Assembly: GCA_023213395.1 (NCBI GenBank)
Contig: CM041465.1
Location: 211,985,741 to 212,049,740, forward strand
Direction of reading: 5' to 3'
Source: Cycas panzhihuaensis
Taxonomy: Eukaryota > Cycadophyta
DNA: 64,000 nucleotides
In this document: positions 45,713-63,203 of the stretch, piece by piece
Layout: each line of letters opens with the position of its first letter
Numbering within the stretch: the stretch's first letter is position 1
Notes under the pieces: model-generated
What the model saw: the letters and a program-made list of their open reading frames with translations, nothing else
What the model was told of the DNA's origin: nothing
Database searches by the model: none
Translations under genes and position numbers: made by a program

Positions 45713-46860
45713 ATTTATAATAACATCAATAGAGTTACCATTAAGGGTTAAGTGAAGGGGTTAGGCACTAGTTTGATCTCTATAACTATGGGTTCATCCC
45801 ATGGGGGAGATATAATATAGCATATAATGTTATTTAGAGTTAGATCAATTGACTCTTGGCTAAAAGAATGGTTGTTTTTGTTTGCTTATATCCCATGCCT
45901 ATTATATATATGTTGGTATATGCGACCTATTATCCCAATGTTCAAGGGGTATCTAAATTTTTTTATAATAAGGTCAAGCCCAACCCAAGGTTTGGGCTTT
46001 TCTTTTCTATATTTTCTCACTTATATTATATATGGTTGAGCCTTATAGCCATTGAGACTTGAGTCTTATACTTATATCTAGTCAAGGTTTCTTTACTTTC
46101 TCAAGGGATGAAGAGGTAACTCTATGTGATTATTTATTTTTGAGTGTGCCTCCATCATTAGGTCTAACTATTTCTAGTGCTATGTATAGTACTAATTGTA
46201 TATATGGGTAACTTACAACCTATAAAGGTAGTGCTTTATAATTGCAATAGACCTAAATGCTTGTGTAAGGCTATAATTTTATAGGCTAGTTGAGTCTTAT
46301 ATCCTAAATTATTTAAGTTGGAGTTGAGTTTATCCTAGGGACCTCTCTTTAGTGGGTGTGCTCTTTGGATTTCCTATTATGTGAAGTGATTATTAATACC
46401 ATCTAGGGGGGTGGTAGGGATAATGTCCTCTACTCAAATTTTTTTATCTACTATGCAGGCAATTTTTTTTTAATCTATAAAATAATACATTTACAATAAA
46501 AAAATAATAATTACATGGTTGTGATCTATTATGTATTAACTACTAATGCAATTATTAATTTATGATTTGGGGACACAAGGGGTTAAAACTAGTATATGGG
46601 ATTAAGAATTATGGATGTTCAAACTTGGGTTTTTAGGTGCTAATTGTATATTTCATGTTTGCGTGTGTACTTTTTGTATGATATCTTTGTAGCATAAACT
46701 ACACCTTATTTGTGGCCATTGAATTCCTTACCTACCTTACCATTTATATTATTTGTTCCTTTCATGCCCCGCCAAAACTATTTAATAATTGAGAAGCATC
46801 ATGTGACATTAACTCCATCAAAGTATTAACATTTAATTAGTTTTTGAGATCAAAGGCATT
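45713..46860. other. Unassigned flank between Copia B and Copia C
   Basis: No domain recognised. Overlapping short frames at 45,827-46,062 (Tyr/Phe/Leu-rich) show no family features. Confidence 0.4.
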
Positions 46861-46861
46861 A

Positions 46862-46903
<42 letters not shown>
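46862..46903. repeat. (CT)n(AT)n microsatellite
   Basis: About 14 CT units followed by 8 AT units, just beyond the tail of Copia C. Confidence 0.95.
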
Positions 46904-46909
46904 GTGGTG

Positions 46910-48110
46910 TTCTACTGCAATAAGAGCTAATTATGTAGATCAAACCCCCCATAATGTACATTTAGGATGATACTTATGATTCCTCTAAATTTATAATGTT
47001 TTATTTTTGGTAATGCCTTTGTGAAGATACCTATAATTTGGTCCTCAATCCTACAATATAATAGTCCAATCTTACCTTATTTTACCAACACTTGAATGAA
47101 GTGATGTTTGATCTCAATATGCTTTGTTCTAATATAAAAAAGTAGGTTTTTTGTCATATGAATGTTACTCTAGTTATAACAATACATCTAAATTGGTCTA
47201 ATCGATGGTTGTTGTAGATCTTATAGTATCCTCTTAATCCAAATTGCTTCATGAGCTACTACTTCAATCAATTTATACTCTACTTTAACTGTTGATAAAA
47301 AAATTATCAAATATTTCTTTGTATACCAAGCTACTATGGTTATTTCAATGTTAAAAACATAACTCATTGTTGATTTCCTATCTTCAATATCACTTGCCCA
47401 ATCTACATCCATATAACCAATTAATCTACGTTCATATTAATGTGTAACGAGGACCATAATATACTATTCCTTTGAGATATCTGAGAATTCTTTTAGGTAC
47501 ATTCTAATATTCTTCCTTAGGTTGTGATATGAATTTAGAAAGAAACCTTATTGCATATGTTATGTATAGATGGGTAGTTGTTAAATAAATCAAGCTTCCT
47601 ATTAGTTAATGATACAAAGCGGGATCAACTAAAATAAGATCTCTATTTTTACTTAACTTCAAACCTACTTTAATAAGAGTTATAGTTGGATTATAAGCAC
47701 TCATGTTAAAATTCTTTAAAATATCCATCCCATATTTGGCTTATGATATATTAGTGTTAATATCACTTTACCATACTTTAACACCAAGAAAATAGTGTAA
47801 TTAGCCCAACTCTATCATCTTAAACTCTAAACATATATCATCCTTGAACTATTGAAGAAACCATATGTTATTTCCTATACAAATAAGATCATCAACATAA
47901 AGTGTAATAAACAAAATTGAAGTACCAATTATCTTCACTTATAAATTAGGATCAAAAGGGATCTTTTGAAATACTTTATCCTAGAAGATTTTTTTAATCT
48001 TGGAATACCATGTTGTTAGTGCTGACTTTAATCTATATAAATCTTTCTTCAAATTATTTCTTGTAACCACTTTGAATTTTTGAGTGACAAATTCCTTATT
48101 GGTTCACAAA
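46910..48110 (-). pseudogene. Copia C RNase H and C-terminal RT
   Basis: Reading leftwards: near 47,900 the complement of ATCATCAACATAAAGTG gives the active-site V-D-D-L region of RT. The rest of RT follows to about 47,420. Then 47,412-47,221 has MDVDWASDIEDRKSTMSY and STVKVEYKLI (catalytic Asp and Glu regions), and near 47,100 R-T-K-H-I-E-I-K-H-H-F. The tract GGGGGG at 46,943-46,948 on the complement is the candidate purine tract. Stops and shifts throughout. Confidence 0.82.
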
Positions 48111-49450
48111 GATTAATATAAACTAATGTTAAAGTTAAATAGGCTCTAGATTATGAAATTAGAAAACTATCCCCACACTACTTGACCAAAATCACATCCT
48201 TCACATGATTTATTATTTTATTGAATCAATGGAAGTCCTTTAACCATTTCCTTCATCTTCAATATGATAAGTCCAAAAAAATTAAGATGCCTATATTGAT
48301 AGTACCAAAGTACATTATCATTTATACTAAAGCATTCAAGACTTGAGTTTGTGAAGAAATGATAAATTTGAATAGTTTGTCTTATGCCATTTATCCTTTT
48401 ACTATAATCATATGATTGTTCAACTTATCTATGATCTCACATTTGCAATTATCAAACACTAACTTATATTATTATTCTATCATTTATCCAATAGATAATA
48501 TGTTTTTGTTTAAACCAGGCATAAGAAATACATCAAGAAAATTTTTACTTCCTCTACCCTCTATTTAGATTGAGACAACACATTAGCTTAGAATTTCCTA
48601 TGTGTTATCATCTCTAAACATGAACTGACATTTCTTATCATCTTCCTCAATCTCTTAAAACCAATCAGTATTGTAAGACATCTATGTCAAATAACCTAAA
48701 TTAATATACCACTCACCATTTGAAGTTTTTACTAGTAGACTTTAATAAACTAAATTCTCATTTCATTGTGATTTATTAGTTGTTGTGTTTACTTTTAGTT
48801 ATAAGTCATCTCTAATAATTTAACAAAAATTTAGAAAGTGACCAAAGTTACCATATTTATAATAATGAGGTTGTGGCACACCTCTTCCTATTCCTTGTGG
48901 AATTAGACTCCTACTTCCACATCCTCTTATGGATGGACTTTACCCTAAACTAACTCCACAAAAATTTTGTGGTCTACTTCTTAAACTTAAGGTTCTTACT
49001 TTTGGACAATTTGGTCTCCTAAATCTACCTCCTCCTCTCAAGTTTATCTTTATGGCAAAAACTTACTTCTATTTCTCATTTGATGCATTAGTTCTCTCTT
49101 CCATAACCAAGAGCATTGCAATTAACTAATCCACTTTTAAGGTAAAAAGATATTTTGAAGCTTAAATTCTTGTTATCATATTTTCAAACTTCTTAATTTT
49201 AATAATACTCTTAAGGATCTTTTAATTAGTCTTTACTTAAAAAAATTTCTCCTAATATTCTCATTTGATTAGCCATGGGTTATGTTTTTATGAAGAAATC
49301 ATTTATTGATTCAAATGCATTTATTCTAAGATTCTCAAAAATCCTTCATAGAGTTTAAACTTTAACATTCACAACACCCACAAATATAGTTTTTTTAGGC
49401 ATCCCATGCTCACTACTGTAATAAGAGCTAATCATGCAAAGCTTCCTCAC
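48111..49450 (-). pseudogene. Copia C gag, protease and pre-integrase, joined to RT without integrase
   Basis: Reading leftwards from about 49,450: gag segments VKV*TL*RIFENLRINAFESI and PMANQMRILGE (UBN2 type). Then a zinc knuckle Y-Y-K-Y-G-N-F-G-H-F lacking Cys at about 48,865, and the protease start GEWYINLGYLT (D-S-G changed to N-L-G) at about 48,715. Then FLMPGLNKNILSIG and, near 48,230, the pre-integrase NHVKDVILVK*CGDSF region. Directly after it comes the RT segment at 48,110. The integrase core and the first half of RT are missing. Confidence 0.72.
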
Positions 49451-50200
49451 ATCTAATGAAATTATTTTAAATGTGAACTAATGTGTATCAACTATCTAAT
49501 AGTCTTTACTTAGGAAAAAAGCTTTTGATAGTCCACAAATAATGCTATAAGTGGTATTAGAATATGGTCTTAGTCCATTAGGGTTTCTAGCATAAAGCAA
49601 CCTCTAAATATTTAAATGATTGAATTTAGGAAAAATGACCATATAATTGAGTTGACCACACTTATGTTATAAATGTAGAGTTGTTACATATATTTCTAAT
49701 TAGAATTATTATTTATATAAGTAGTTCAATTTTAACCTACTATCAAGCCCCTTTTATAAGACTAAAAAAATGCTACTTTAATTGACGAGCACCACCTTAA
49801 AGGCTATAGACATCCAATTAATCTCTCTTTTTCTTTTATTTTTTATTTTTTTGTTTAGTAGGTAAATAGAACCTAATTTTAATTAAAAATATTTCACTTA
49901 ATTTGGACATTAGGACATGAAGTTATAATCATTTTTATGAGGGGTATTATTATTATTCTAAACCATAATATTATTTATCAAAATTTTAAGGTCATTACAG
50001 AATCTATAGAACTCTAAATCACCTTAGACTAGGCTTATTAAAAGCATATTCTAGTCCTCTTTCTATTAAAAAAAAAGATCTAGTGTACGGGGTAAAGATA
50101 TATAAGTTATAAGTCTAAATAAGTTATAGTGACCTATTGACTAATAATAACCAAGCAAAGTAAGATGTCCTCAAGTGGTAGCAAAATGTTCCCTAAAAAA
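49451..50200. other. Possible start of Copia C gag and unassigned AT-rich flank
   Basis: 49,451-49,560 may contain the N-terminal end of Copia C gag on the minus strand. No 5' LTR was found. From about 49,560 to the LTR of element D nothing is recognised. Confidence 0.3.
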
Positions 50201-50522
50201 TGTTAGACTGAATAGAGAGCAGAGTAAAGAAGGTAAACATAAATATTCAAGCCATATTGTAAATGTAATCGAAATACATCATTATATTAATCTATTTTTA
50301 AGAAGAGTGAATCAAATATCCTTTGAGAAGATGGTGTTAAAGAACACTAGGGATTTTAGCCATAAAGAATAAATATATGAGAGGAGGATAGGATCCCTCC
50401 TTAACCTTAAATTTAAAATATAATAAAATAATAACAAAACATAATAAAATAATCTCAACTGATGATCAGGGACAGCTCATATGGTCTTTATGCAAGGTTA
50501 GGTGATGAGCATTAACCCAACA
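50201..50522 (-). repeat. 3' LTR of Copia D (left)
   Basis: Pairs with 53,630-53,951; the shared end TTAACCCAACA marks the boundary. Confidence 0.93.
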
Positions 50523-50533
50523 TTCTCCTCCTT
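50523..50533 (-). other. Polypurine tract of Copia D
   Basis: AAGGAGGAGAA on the minus strand directly before the LTR start TGTTGGG. Confidence 0.8.
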
Positions 50534-50539
50534 AATGGT

Positions 50540-51200
50540 CATCACATGTATCTTCAACTTCTCTTTGAACTTGTGATACTTGTACTTAAGAAAAACTTTG
50601 AATACTTGTCCTTTAGCTTAGCATCATCCTTGAAGTAATAAGCTTACAATATTATTCTTTTAATAATATGTGTCTTAAATGGTTTCCAAGTAGGTGTGGC
50701 TTGATCTAAATGAGTAGGAGTTACTTTATTAAGATATTTATCTTTTACTTTAATCAAGTCCAAGGTACATATAATCTTATCAAATGCAATATTAAAGTCA
50801 TCAACATTATTGAAGTCTACACTAATACATGCAACATTAGCCTTTTCATTAAAATTCACCAGCTCTAACATCTGTCTCATAGGAAAAGTATCATGAATAT
50901 AATTAGTAACATTTAAATATAAGGAATCTCCTCCATAAATCCATTCTAAGGTATCCCATATAGATTTATAAGTAGTTAACTCACTTACACTAGAAAATAC
51001 ATTATCATCTAGTGCACAAAACATTAGCGCTAAGGTCTCATTATCCATTTTCATGTCTTTTTTAACATATGAGTCATAACCATCTTTTAAAAGATTCCAC
51101 AAATAATTTGTAATAAAGTATGCTTTCACTATTTTACTCCATAGTTAAAAATCATTTCCATCAAATATAGGAAAACCTATGTTACTTAGATTCATTGCCA
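50540..51200 (-). pseudogene. Copia D truncated gag fused to RNase H tail
   Basis: Starts at about 51,200 (MAMNLSNIGFPIFDGNDF, the capsid start, with a stop soon after). The open segment 51,129-50,644 gives LWNLLKDGYDSYVKKDM, DNETLALMFCALDDNVF and YKSIWDTLEWIYGGDS, standard UBN2 gag and close to Copia A gag. After its stop at 50,644 the sequence ends with a K-Y-H-K-F-K-E-K-L-K-I stretch (about 50,560), the last residues of Copia RNase H, and the purine tract. The 161-codon open run is unusually clean for this region. Confidence 0.85.
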
Positions 51201-52547
51201 TTGTATAAAAGACTTTAATACATAATAAAAAAGGTATGATTTTTAATGAATAAATAAGAAAAACTTTAACCTTAAATGAATAAATGACTTGAAACATGCA
51301 ATTAGTCTATTTTCACAAGAACTTTCAATCACGATTTTAACATAGATTCCTCTTTAATCAATGAAAAATAATAACTTAGTAATAAAAAATAAATATGCAA
51401 TAAATCTCTTTTTAAAGCAAGATAGGAGGAATATAATGCTCTTTCTTGAATGATCTAAATGCACCTTGAAAAGCTTTAAAGAGGTAAAAGAATGACTTTA
51501 AATAAGCAAAAAAATATGCCTTAAAGAGCTTTAAGATCAACTTTATAAACTAGAATATCAAATAATAGCTTTAGCGTATGGTTAGAAGGTGTTTGAATAC
51601 ACCAATTTGACATACTTGATCTTAAAGAGGTTCCTTCTCTTTAGGATGCCAAAATAGAGATAAATGGCTACAAAAATAAGTTATGTACCTCTAAAATTGG
51701 TAAAAATCTGTCAACACCTGATTAGTAACTCAAGAATAAATAAATATATTGAATTAGAGCAAAACTTTTTCTTGAAATATTTAAAAATATATCCAATTAG
51801 GTCTAAATAGGATCCTTAACTTTATTAGATTTAAAACCATAAAATATAGTTCTAGATCATAATAAAACCTATTTCAATGTATAGAGAATTAAAATATCTT
51901 TCTGATAGATCCAATCGGAGGCTCAAAGTTTAAAATTATTAAAATAATAATAAAGGTAGCTTTGAAATCTTTAGAATCTACCCTTTTAGAATGAATATTA
52001 AGGTCACATGGACCGAAATGAGAATGTCTACCCGATGACGAAGGGAGATAACTAAAATTAAATACCCACAGATTTGAGATTATATCAAATTTGATTGAAT
52101 TTATTTCAAACTTTATAAAAAATAAAATATTTCATGTAGATTTACACAGGCATTAATTAGCAACAAACAAACACAAAAACTATGATTAAATGATTACAAA
52201 TCGATAAAAAACTGAATTGATTTGATCACAAGGGGAGGGCACCCAATATCCAAAGTAAATACCAATTCTTTTTTTCAAAAAAATATCATGTAGATAACAA
52301 ATGTGGAGAGGAAACAGATTGATTAAATACAAGAGCACCTAAGTAAGGGATCGCTCAAATCATATTTAATGAACTACAAGAATTGATAGAAGAATCCAAA
52401 CCCTTTTAATTGGAATCCTAGGGATAGATATTCCACCTAAGAGTCTGTCCTCATTGGCTTACTAGGAAATGGTAGCATAGAAGAGATCTGGCTAGGCGAT
52501 AATGAAGACGCAGGTCTATTCCAATGATCAAAGTGCCATAAAGAGAT

Positions 52548-52596
<49 letters not shown>

Positions 52597-53629
52597 ATAT
52601 TATGAAAAAATATAAGAGAAACCTTATGATCATGCAACGACTATAATCTATCATGCAGTTATGTGATGCCATGCAGATGGAAATGTACATATTAAGAAAG
52701 GATGGAGCTTTGTATCCTAATGGTAATTCCAACAATGGTTGATTGCGGGTGATGCACATAATCACAGAGTGAAATCCTCTCTTTAAAGATCATCCATAGG
52801 TTTTCCAAGGTTTTTAAATCATGTGCAAAATAATCATATGTATATTGAGATAGCTTATTGTAACTTCCAATTAAAGATCATCAAAGTTAAAAGATAACAG
52901 TCTGTAGAAGTAAGTAGTCTAAGCAACCAAGTAGTGTTCCCTTGGAAAAGAACAATCTCTACTCTCTAGAAGTAAGTAGTCTAAGTAGCCCAAGACTGAG
53001 CACTAAAAGGAACACTCTCTTATAGTGACTAGTCTTCACTACCAGTCTCTTTATATTCATAGTTCAAGGAGAAGGGAGATAAAGCATATAAGATTAATTG
53101 TTACACTGGATAACTATCAAAAATATTCAAATGGGAGAAGGCATAGATTGTATTGTTTTTATAAGCAAAACTATTTGACCAAATGTTTAACTATATACAG
53201 ATTATAACACAAATATTCAACCAAAGATTACAATGGTGGAAATGAATATTAGAGATAAATGTGAAGCTAGAGTCATCAATGGAGGAAGGACTTATTCAAT
53301 ACATAGATAAGAGGATAAGGGCTGAAAAATAGAAGGCTTATACAATACAATATGATCTTATCACTCTTAATGTTAATAGAGAAATATTTCAACACACACA
53401 TACACATATATAAAAACTCATGAATAAACCTAGTAAAGTGATGGTAACTAGTATGTAGAGGACTATCTTCCGAGAGTGAGATCTCCTTTTAGGAGAGGTG
53501 AAACTTTAAACTGATTTCTCAAATGAGTAGATGAGTCTACTAGGAATCCAACAAGTAGTCATATTTTGCACTTTCACTGAGTGTATGAGAAGCTAGAGGC
53601 TATGCACCTAGGTTTACTCTAATACCAAA
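51201..53629 (-). other. Leader and primer site of Copia D
   Basis: The primer site is at 53,616-53,629 (complement TTTGGTATTAGAGT). The leader has no recognised gene. It contains the CA/TA microsatellite at 52,550-52,597 and a near-direct repeat AGAAGTAAGTAGTCTAAG at about 52,906 and 52,968. Confidence 0.65.
52550..52597. repeat. (CA)n(TA)n microsatellite
   Basis: About 19 CA units followed by a few TA units. Confidence 0.95.
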
Positions 53630-53951
53630 TGTTGTTCTGAATAGAGAGCAAAGTGAAGTAAGTAAATATAAATATTCAAGCTATATTATAAATGCATTTG
53701 AAATACATCATTATATTAATCCATATTTGAGAAGAGTACATCAAATATCCTTTGAAAAGGTGGTGTTAAAGAACATAGAGGGTTTTGGTCCCAAAGAATA
53801 AATATGCAAGAGTAGGGCGGGAGCCCTCCTCAACCTAAAATTTGAAATACAATAAAATAATAACAAAACATAATAAAATAATCTCACTTAATGGTTGGGG
53901 GTGGCTCACTTGGTCCTAATGCAAGGTTAGGTGATGAGCATTAACCCAACA
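53630..53951 (-). repeat. 5' LTR of Copia D (right)
   Basis: Partner of 50,201-50,522, next to the primer site. Confidence 0.93.
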
Positions 53952-54790
53952 AAAAAATTATACTAGAGGTCTCATTAGAATTAAAGGGTCAAACTTATCT
54001 ATTAAAGTTTTCTTGGTAAAGATAATCAAGTAAATATTAGATATCATACAAACCATGATACATAAAAATCAATAATAATTAAGAGTTAAAATAAGTAAAT
54101 TACGAGATTAAAAAAACAAGTAAAGAAATATAAGGCCTAGTAGACATAGTAAAAGGTAAGCCATACAAGCTTAAAATAGAACTAAAAGAGAAATCACCAC
54201 TAGTAGAAAGAAATAGTATAAGACCATAAAAATTCAAGATTCAAATTGATGTACCTAATTTTAGGTTTAATGGTAACATTAACCTAGAAGAATCCATCAA
54301 ACTTAGAAATTGTATACTTTGTTTCAAATAGACTAGAAGGGTTTATGCTTACTTGGGGAAACAATTAGTTTAAATTAGTAGTAGAATAAGTACCCTTAAG
54401 TTTTGACAAATTTATATAATAATTTGTTATTCAAGCAATAATAAATTAAGACAAACCCTACCACATCAAACTTACCTACACTCTCTAAGTAGAGCAATCA
54501 ATATAAGAGTACATGAAGAAATTTGAGAGTTTATCCAATAAAATAAAGTTGTGGTCTAAATAAGCATTAGATTTATATACTAAAAGTTAAAGAGCTAAAT
54601 CAAAGGTAAAACTTCATAAATGCAAATGTTTAACCACTTGATGAGGTCATTAATATAGCTTATCAATCAAAGGTATAAGATCAAATTAGCTTACAATAGA
54701 TCTATCATTCTATAGAGATATTAGATATTAATTAGAAGACATCCAAAACCTCTATAAATATGGAGTAACTATACAGCACTACCATGACCA
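53952..54790. other. AT-rich stretch upstream of the Gypsy relic
   Basis: No clear frame; plus-strand fragments may be decayed gag of the relic that becomes recognisable at 54,830. Confidence 0.35.
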
Positions 54791-54799
54791 ACCAAAATT

Positions 54800-56000
54800 A
54801 CTAATTACAAAGAGAATAATAAAAGTAATGGAGAAGAAGAGAGAGTAGGTTATGTTATAATTGTGAGAAAGAGGTAGACATTTGACCACCTAAAATCATG
54901 TGATAAGACACAAAAGTAACTATTTTAGATAGAAATATTTGAAGACATGATAAAATTATAGAATGAAAAGGAAGGTGAGTTAAAATATAATATAGATTAG
55001 ATAACTTGAGATATCTATAGAATTAATAATTGGATTACAAGGAAATAATACATTAAAATTAGTAGGTTACATTAAGAACCAAGTAGTTGTTCTTATAGAA
55101 TTTGAAATCACTAAAAAGTTTATTAACTCTCAAAAGGTGTAACAAATAGATTTGCACATTGAACACAATTCAAGATTTAGTGCATCAATAGTAGTAAATA
55201 AAATTTTATAATACAATAGGGAAATTGAGAGCCTCAAACTAAGGATATGAGACTATGAGCTAAATTCTTTTTTTTTTCATATTACCTTTATGGGCTTAGT
55301 CTTGGGAATTTAATGAATAAAGATATTAGGCACATATAGCATAAAATTGGATGAAAGGTTTATATAATGCAAGGAAAATAGAGCTAAATATACACTATCG
55401 TAATCAAAATTTGATCTCCTTAAACATTTTAAGACTTACCCAAGGGGAGCATTATACTAACCTAGTAGTAGCATGACTATACTAATACAACAATAAATAC
55501 AAAACTAAGATAGAACTCTTAATTCATTAGCTACAAGATATGGATGTGATAACATATAATAAAATTTCTTATAATGCTTTAGTACTCATAACAAGGAAAA
55601 AGAATTAATCATTTCACGTGTATGGATTATAGAGTACTTAATAAGATTACCACTAAGGACAAATTCTCCATGCCATGAATTAATGATATATTTAATATCA
55701 CAATGTCTAATTATTCCCTAAACTAGATTTATGATCAAGTCACCTTAAAAATTACATAAGTGGCAAATAAAATAAGTGGTTCAAATGATTGCATTTAACA
55801 AGATGTTTGTATAATACCACTAACCACATGATAATAAAGATGTCATTATATATGAAACTACAAGGATACTTTGCACCTTTAATTAATAAATACCTAATCA
55901 TAAATCTAGGAGTTCAAATAGTTAAAACAACTATTACATTCCCATACTAAGTGAAGACTAGCCTTAAAGGAATAATATATTACTATAGAGGTCTAATTAG
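54800..56000 (+). pseudogene. Ty3/Gypsy (chromovirus-like) gag-pol relic
   Basis: Plus strand. About 54,840-54,880 reads RRESRLCYNCEKEVDI, equivalent to the C-Y-N-C-x-E-K-W nucleocapsid zinc knuckle of Tekay/Del-type elements. About 55,050-55,140 reads LKLVGYIKNQVVVLIEFEI, the protease region with the D-S-G site lost. At about 55,620-55,675 the first RT motif MDYRVLNKITTKDKF is clear (Y-R-x-L-N-K-x-T-x-K-D). Stops occur every few codons, so this is a very old copy. No LTRs could be paired. Confidence 0.7.
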
Positions 56001-61323
<5,323 letters not shown>

Positions 61324-61652
61324 TGGAGCCAGAGGAGCAGAGCAGGACATCATCACGTTATCATCTTGAGTACAATGGCAATTTCCAATAGAATGGCGGT
61401 GTTAATAAACACCAGGGAGGTATTCCCAACCCTTAAATAGAGAATTCGGGGAGGCGTCGGGCGCCATCACCCTAGCTGCATAACAATTAAGGTTAGTTTA
61501 AAAAAATATTAAAATAAATAATGGTGATACGTACCTCAAATGAGTGGTCGGTCCGGGCGGCTATTGAACGGCTCAAGGTACCCTAGGGGCCCTCAAAGGC
61601 TTTGAGGGGCCCTAAGCGCTTCGGTGCACGTACATTAGGATTATTCCCAACA
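61324..61652 (-). repeat. 3' LTR of Copia E
   Basis: 329 bp, TGGAGCCAG to TTCCCAACA on the plus strand. The left border is inferred from alignment with the Copia A LTR end; the outer flank GCATA cannot be checked because the other end is outside the window. Confidence 0.8.
61398..61413 (-). promoter_or_regulatory. Hairpin in the Copia E LTR
   Basis: GGTGTT and AACACC arms around a 4-base loop, just downstream (leftwards) of the TATA-like CTATTTAAG at about 61,422-61,430. Counterpart of 34,230-34,247, with one arm base pair changed from A-T to G-C on both sides. Confidence 0.45.
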
Positions 61653-61663
61653 TCCTCCCCCAT
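61653..61663 (-). other. Polypurine tract of Copia E
   Basis: ATGGGGGAGGA on the minus strand, directly before TGTTGGG. Confidence 0.85.
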
Positions 61664-61667
61664 AAGC

Positions 61668-62400
61668 CCAATGTGTGTGACTCCTAAATCATCTCTGAAT
61701 TTCTCAAATTTGATTTTCCCAAGGTCTTTGTAAAAATATCCGCTGTTTGATCTTGATTGTACAATAAGTCAACTCTATCTCTTCTGCTTGTACAAGTTCC
61801 CGAATGAATTGGTATTGAGTTTCAATATGCTTTGTTCTGCCATGGAATACTGGATTTTTGGTCATTTGAATAACGCTCTGATTATCACACCAAATTTTAG
61901 TGGTACCTTGCTGTTTAATTTGAAAATCTTGTAAGAGTCTTCTTAACCAGATTGATTCACAGGCTCCTAACACTGCGACTTTATATTACTTGATTGTGGA
62001 TAAGGAAAGCGATATTTTGTTTCTTTGTACTCCAAGCTATCAACTTGATCCCATACTAAATGAATAACACAGGTAGATTTTCTATCATCGACATCACCAC
62101 CAATCTGAATCTATATAACCATTAAGCGAAATTCGGATGTAGGTTTGTAGTATAATCCAAAGTCCTGGAGTCCCTTTAAGGTATCTCGAGGATTCTTTTA
62201 GCGACTTGCCAACGAGATGTCTTTGGGTCTGCATAAATCTAGATACAACACTTACATAATATGTTATATCGGTCGAGTAGAGGTTAAATAAAGTAGGTGC
62301 CAATCGGTTGTCTATAGTGAGTGGGATCAAGCGAAGTTGAGTCATCTGTCTTAGAGAGTTTAATTCAATTTCTTGGTATTGACAATGGTTTCTGAGTTTG
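61668..62400 (-). pseudogene. Copia E RNase H
   Basis: Segment 61,973-61,704 has ESIWLRRLLQDFQIKQQGTT, then IWCDNQSVIQMTKNPVFHGR and RTKHIETQYQFIRELVQAE, an almost consensus Copia RNase H C-terminal half. The upstream part (62,345-61,990) contains the Y-I-D-S-D-W segment with the first Asp and is broken by small shifts. It would have degraded the RNA template in the particle. Confidence 0.88.
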
Positions 62401-63203
62401 TCATATTAAATCTTTGTAGAAGGTCTAATATATATTTACATTGAGAGATAAATATTCCTTGTTTATCTTGCCATACTTCAATCCTAAGAAGTAGTGCATA
62501 AGGCCTAAGTCTGTCATTTCAAATTCCTTACACATAGCTTCTTTAAATTGACTTAAAAGTTAGGAGTCATTTCCAGTATAAATTAAGTCATCTACGTAAA
62601 GTCCTATGATCAATATCAAATTTCCTTTAATTTTGGTGTATAGGTTTGGATCTGCTTGAGATCTTTCAAACCCTTGATCTTTAAGATATGTGTCGATATG
62701 GGAATACCAAGCCCTAGGTGCTTGTTTTAGACCATATAACGCTTTCTTTAACTTGTACACTTTGTTTTCTTCCCCCCTGACTTCAAAACCAGGGGTTGAG
62801 AGACATATATATCTTCTTGGATATAACCATTTAAGAAAGCACTTTTTACATCCATTTGATAAATAGGCCAACCCATTTGGGTGGCTAAACTTATTATCAT
62901 GCGAACTGATTCCATCCTAGCAACTGGGGCAAATGTTTCGATATAGTCTATACCTTCTCTTTGGGCATATCCTTTTGCAACTAAACGAGCTTTATATTTA
63001 TCAATTAATCCATCAGAGTGGAACTTAGTCTTATAGACCCATTTAGTTCCAATGGCTTTCTTCCTTGGTGGTAAGTCTACAAGTTCCCAAGTATCATTTT
63101 TAACGATGGATTTATATTCCTCTTGCATGGCTTTGTGCCAGTACTCGTGTTGAGTAGTCTCATCAAAAGTTTGAGGCTCATGACTTGCAAGTAGCTTACT
63201 CAT
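62400..63203 (-). pseudogene. Copia E reverse transcriptase, one frameshift
   Basis: Segment 63,203-62,748 reads from [20 protein letters not shown] through [20 protein letters not shown] to [20 protein letters not shown] with no stop. After a small shift near 62,790 the segment ending at 62,560 reads [20 protein letters not shown] and GLYVDDLIYTGND with the intact active site. The thumb follows to about 62,400 with decay. Apart from the shift this is close to a family consensus, in contrast to A, B and C. Confidence 0.92.

Larger units (their letters stand above)
50201..53951 (-). mobile_element. Copia element D, non-autonomous, gag remnant only
   Basis: Two 322-bp LTRs (50,201-50,522 and 53,630-53,951), clearly homologous, with TG/CA ends and flanks AAAAA on both sides (50,196-50,200; 53,952-53,956). 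On the minus strand the primer site TTTGGTATTAGAGT follows the right LTR and AAGGAGGAGAA precedes the left one. The 3.1-kb interior has a 2.4-kb leader, the first 180 or so codons of gag, then directly the last residues of RNase H. Protease, integrase and RT are absent, so it needed proteins from a related element. Confidence 0.9.

Noticed and set aside
49410-49435. Similarity of AATAAGAGCTAAT to the tail of Copia C at 46,917-46,935
   Set aside because: Only about 20 bp shared and located within gag; too short to call an LTR pair.
49551-49566. TGGTATTAGAATATGG as a plus-strand primer site
   Set aside because: Similar to a tRNA-iMet site but not preceded by a TG...CA LTR and not followed by a plus-strand gag.
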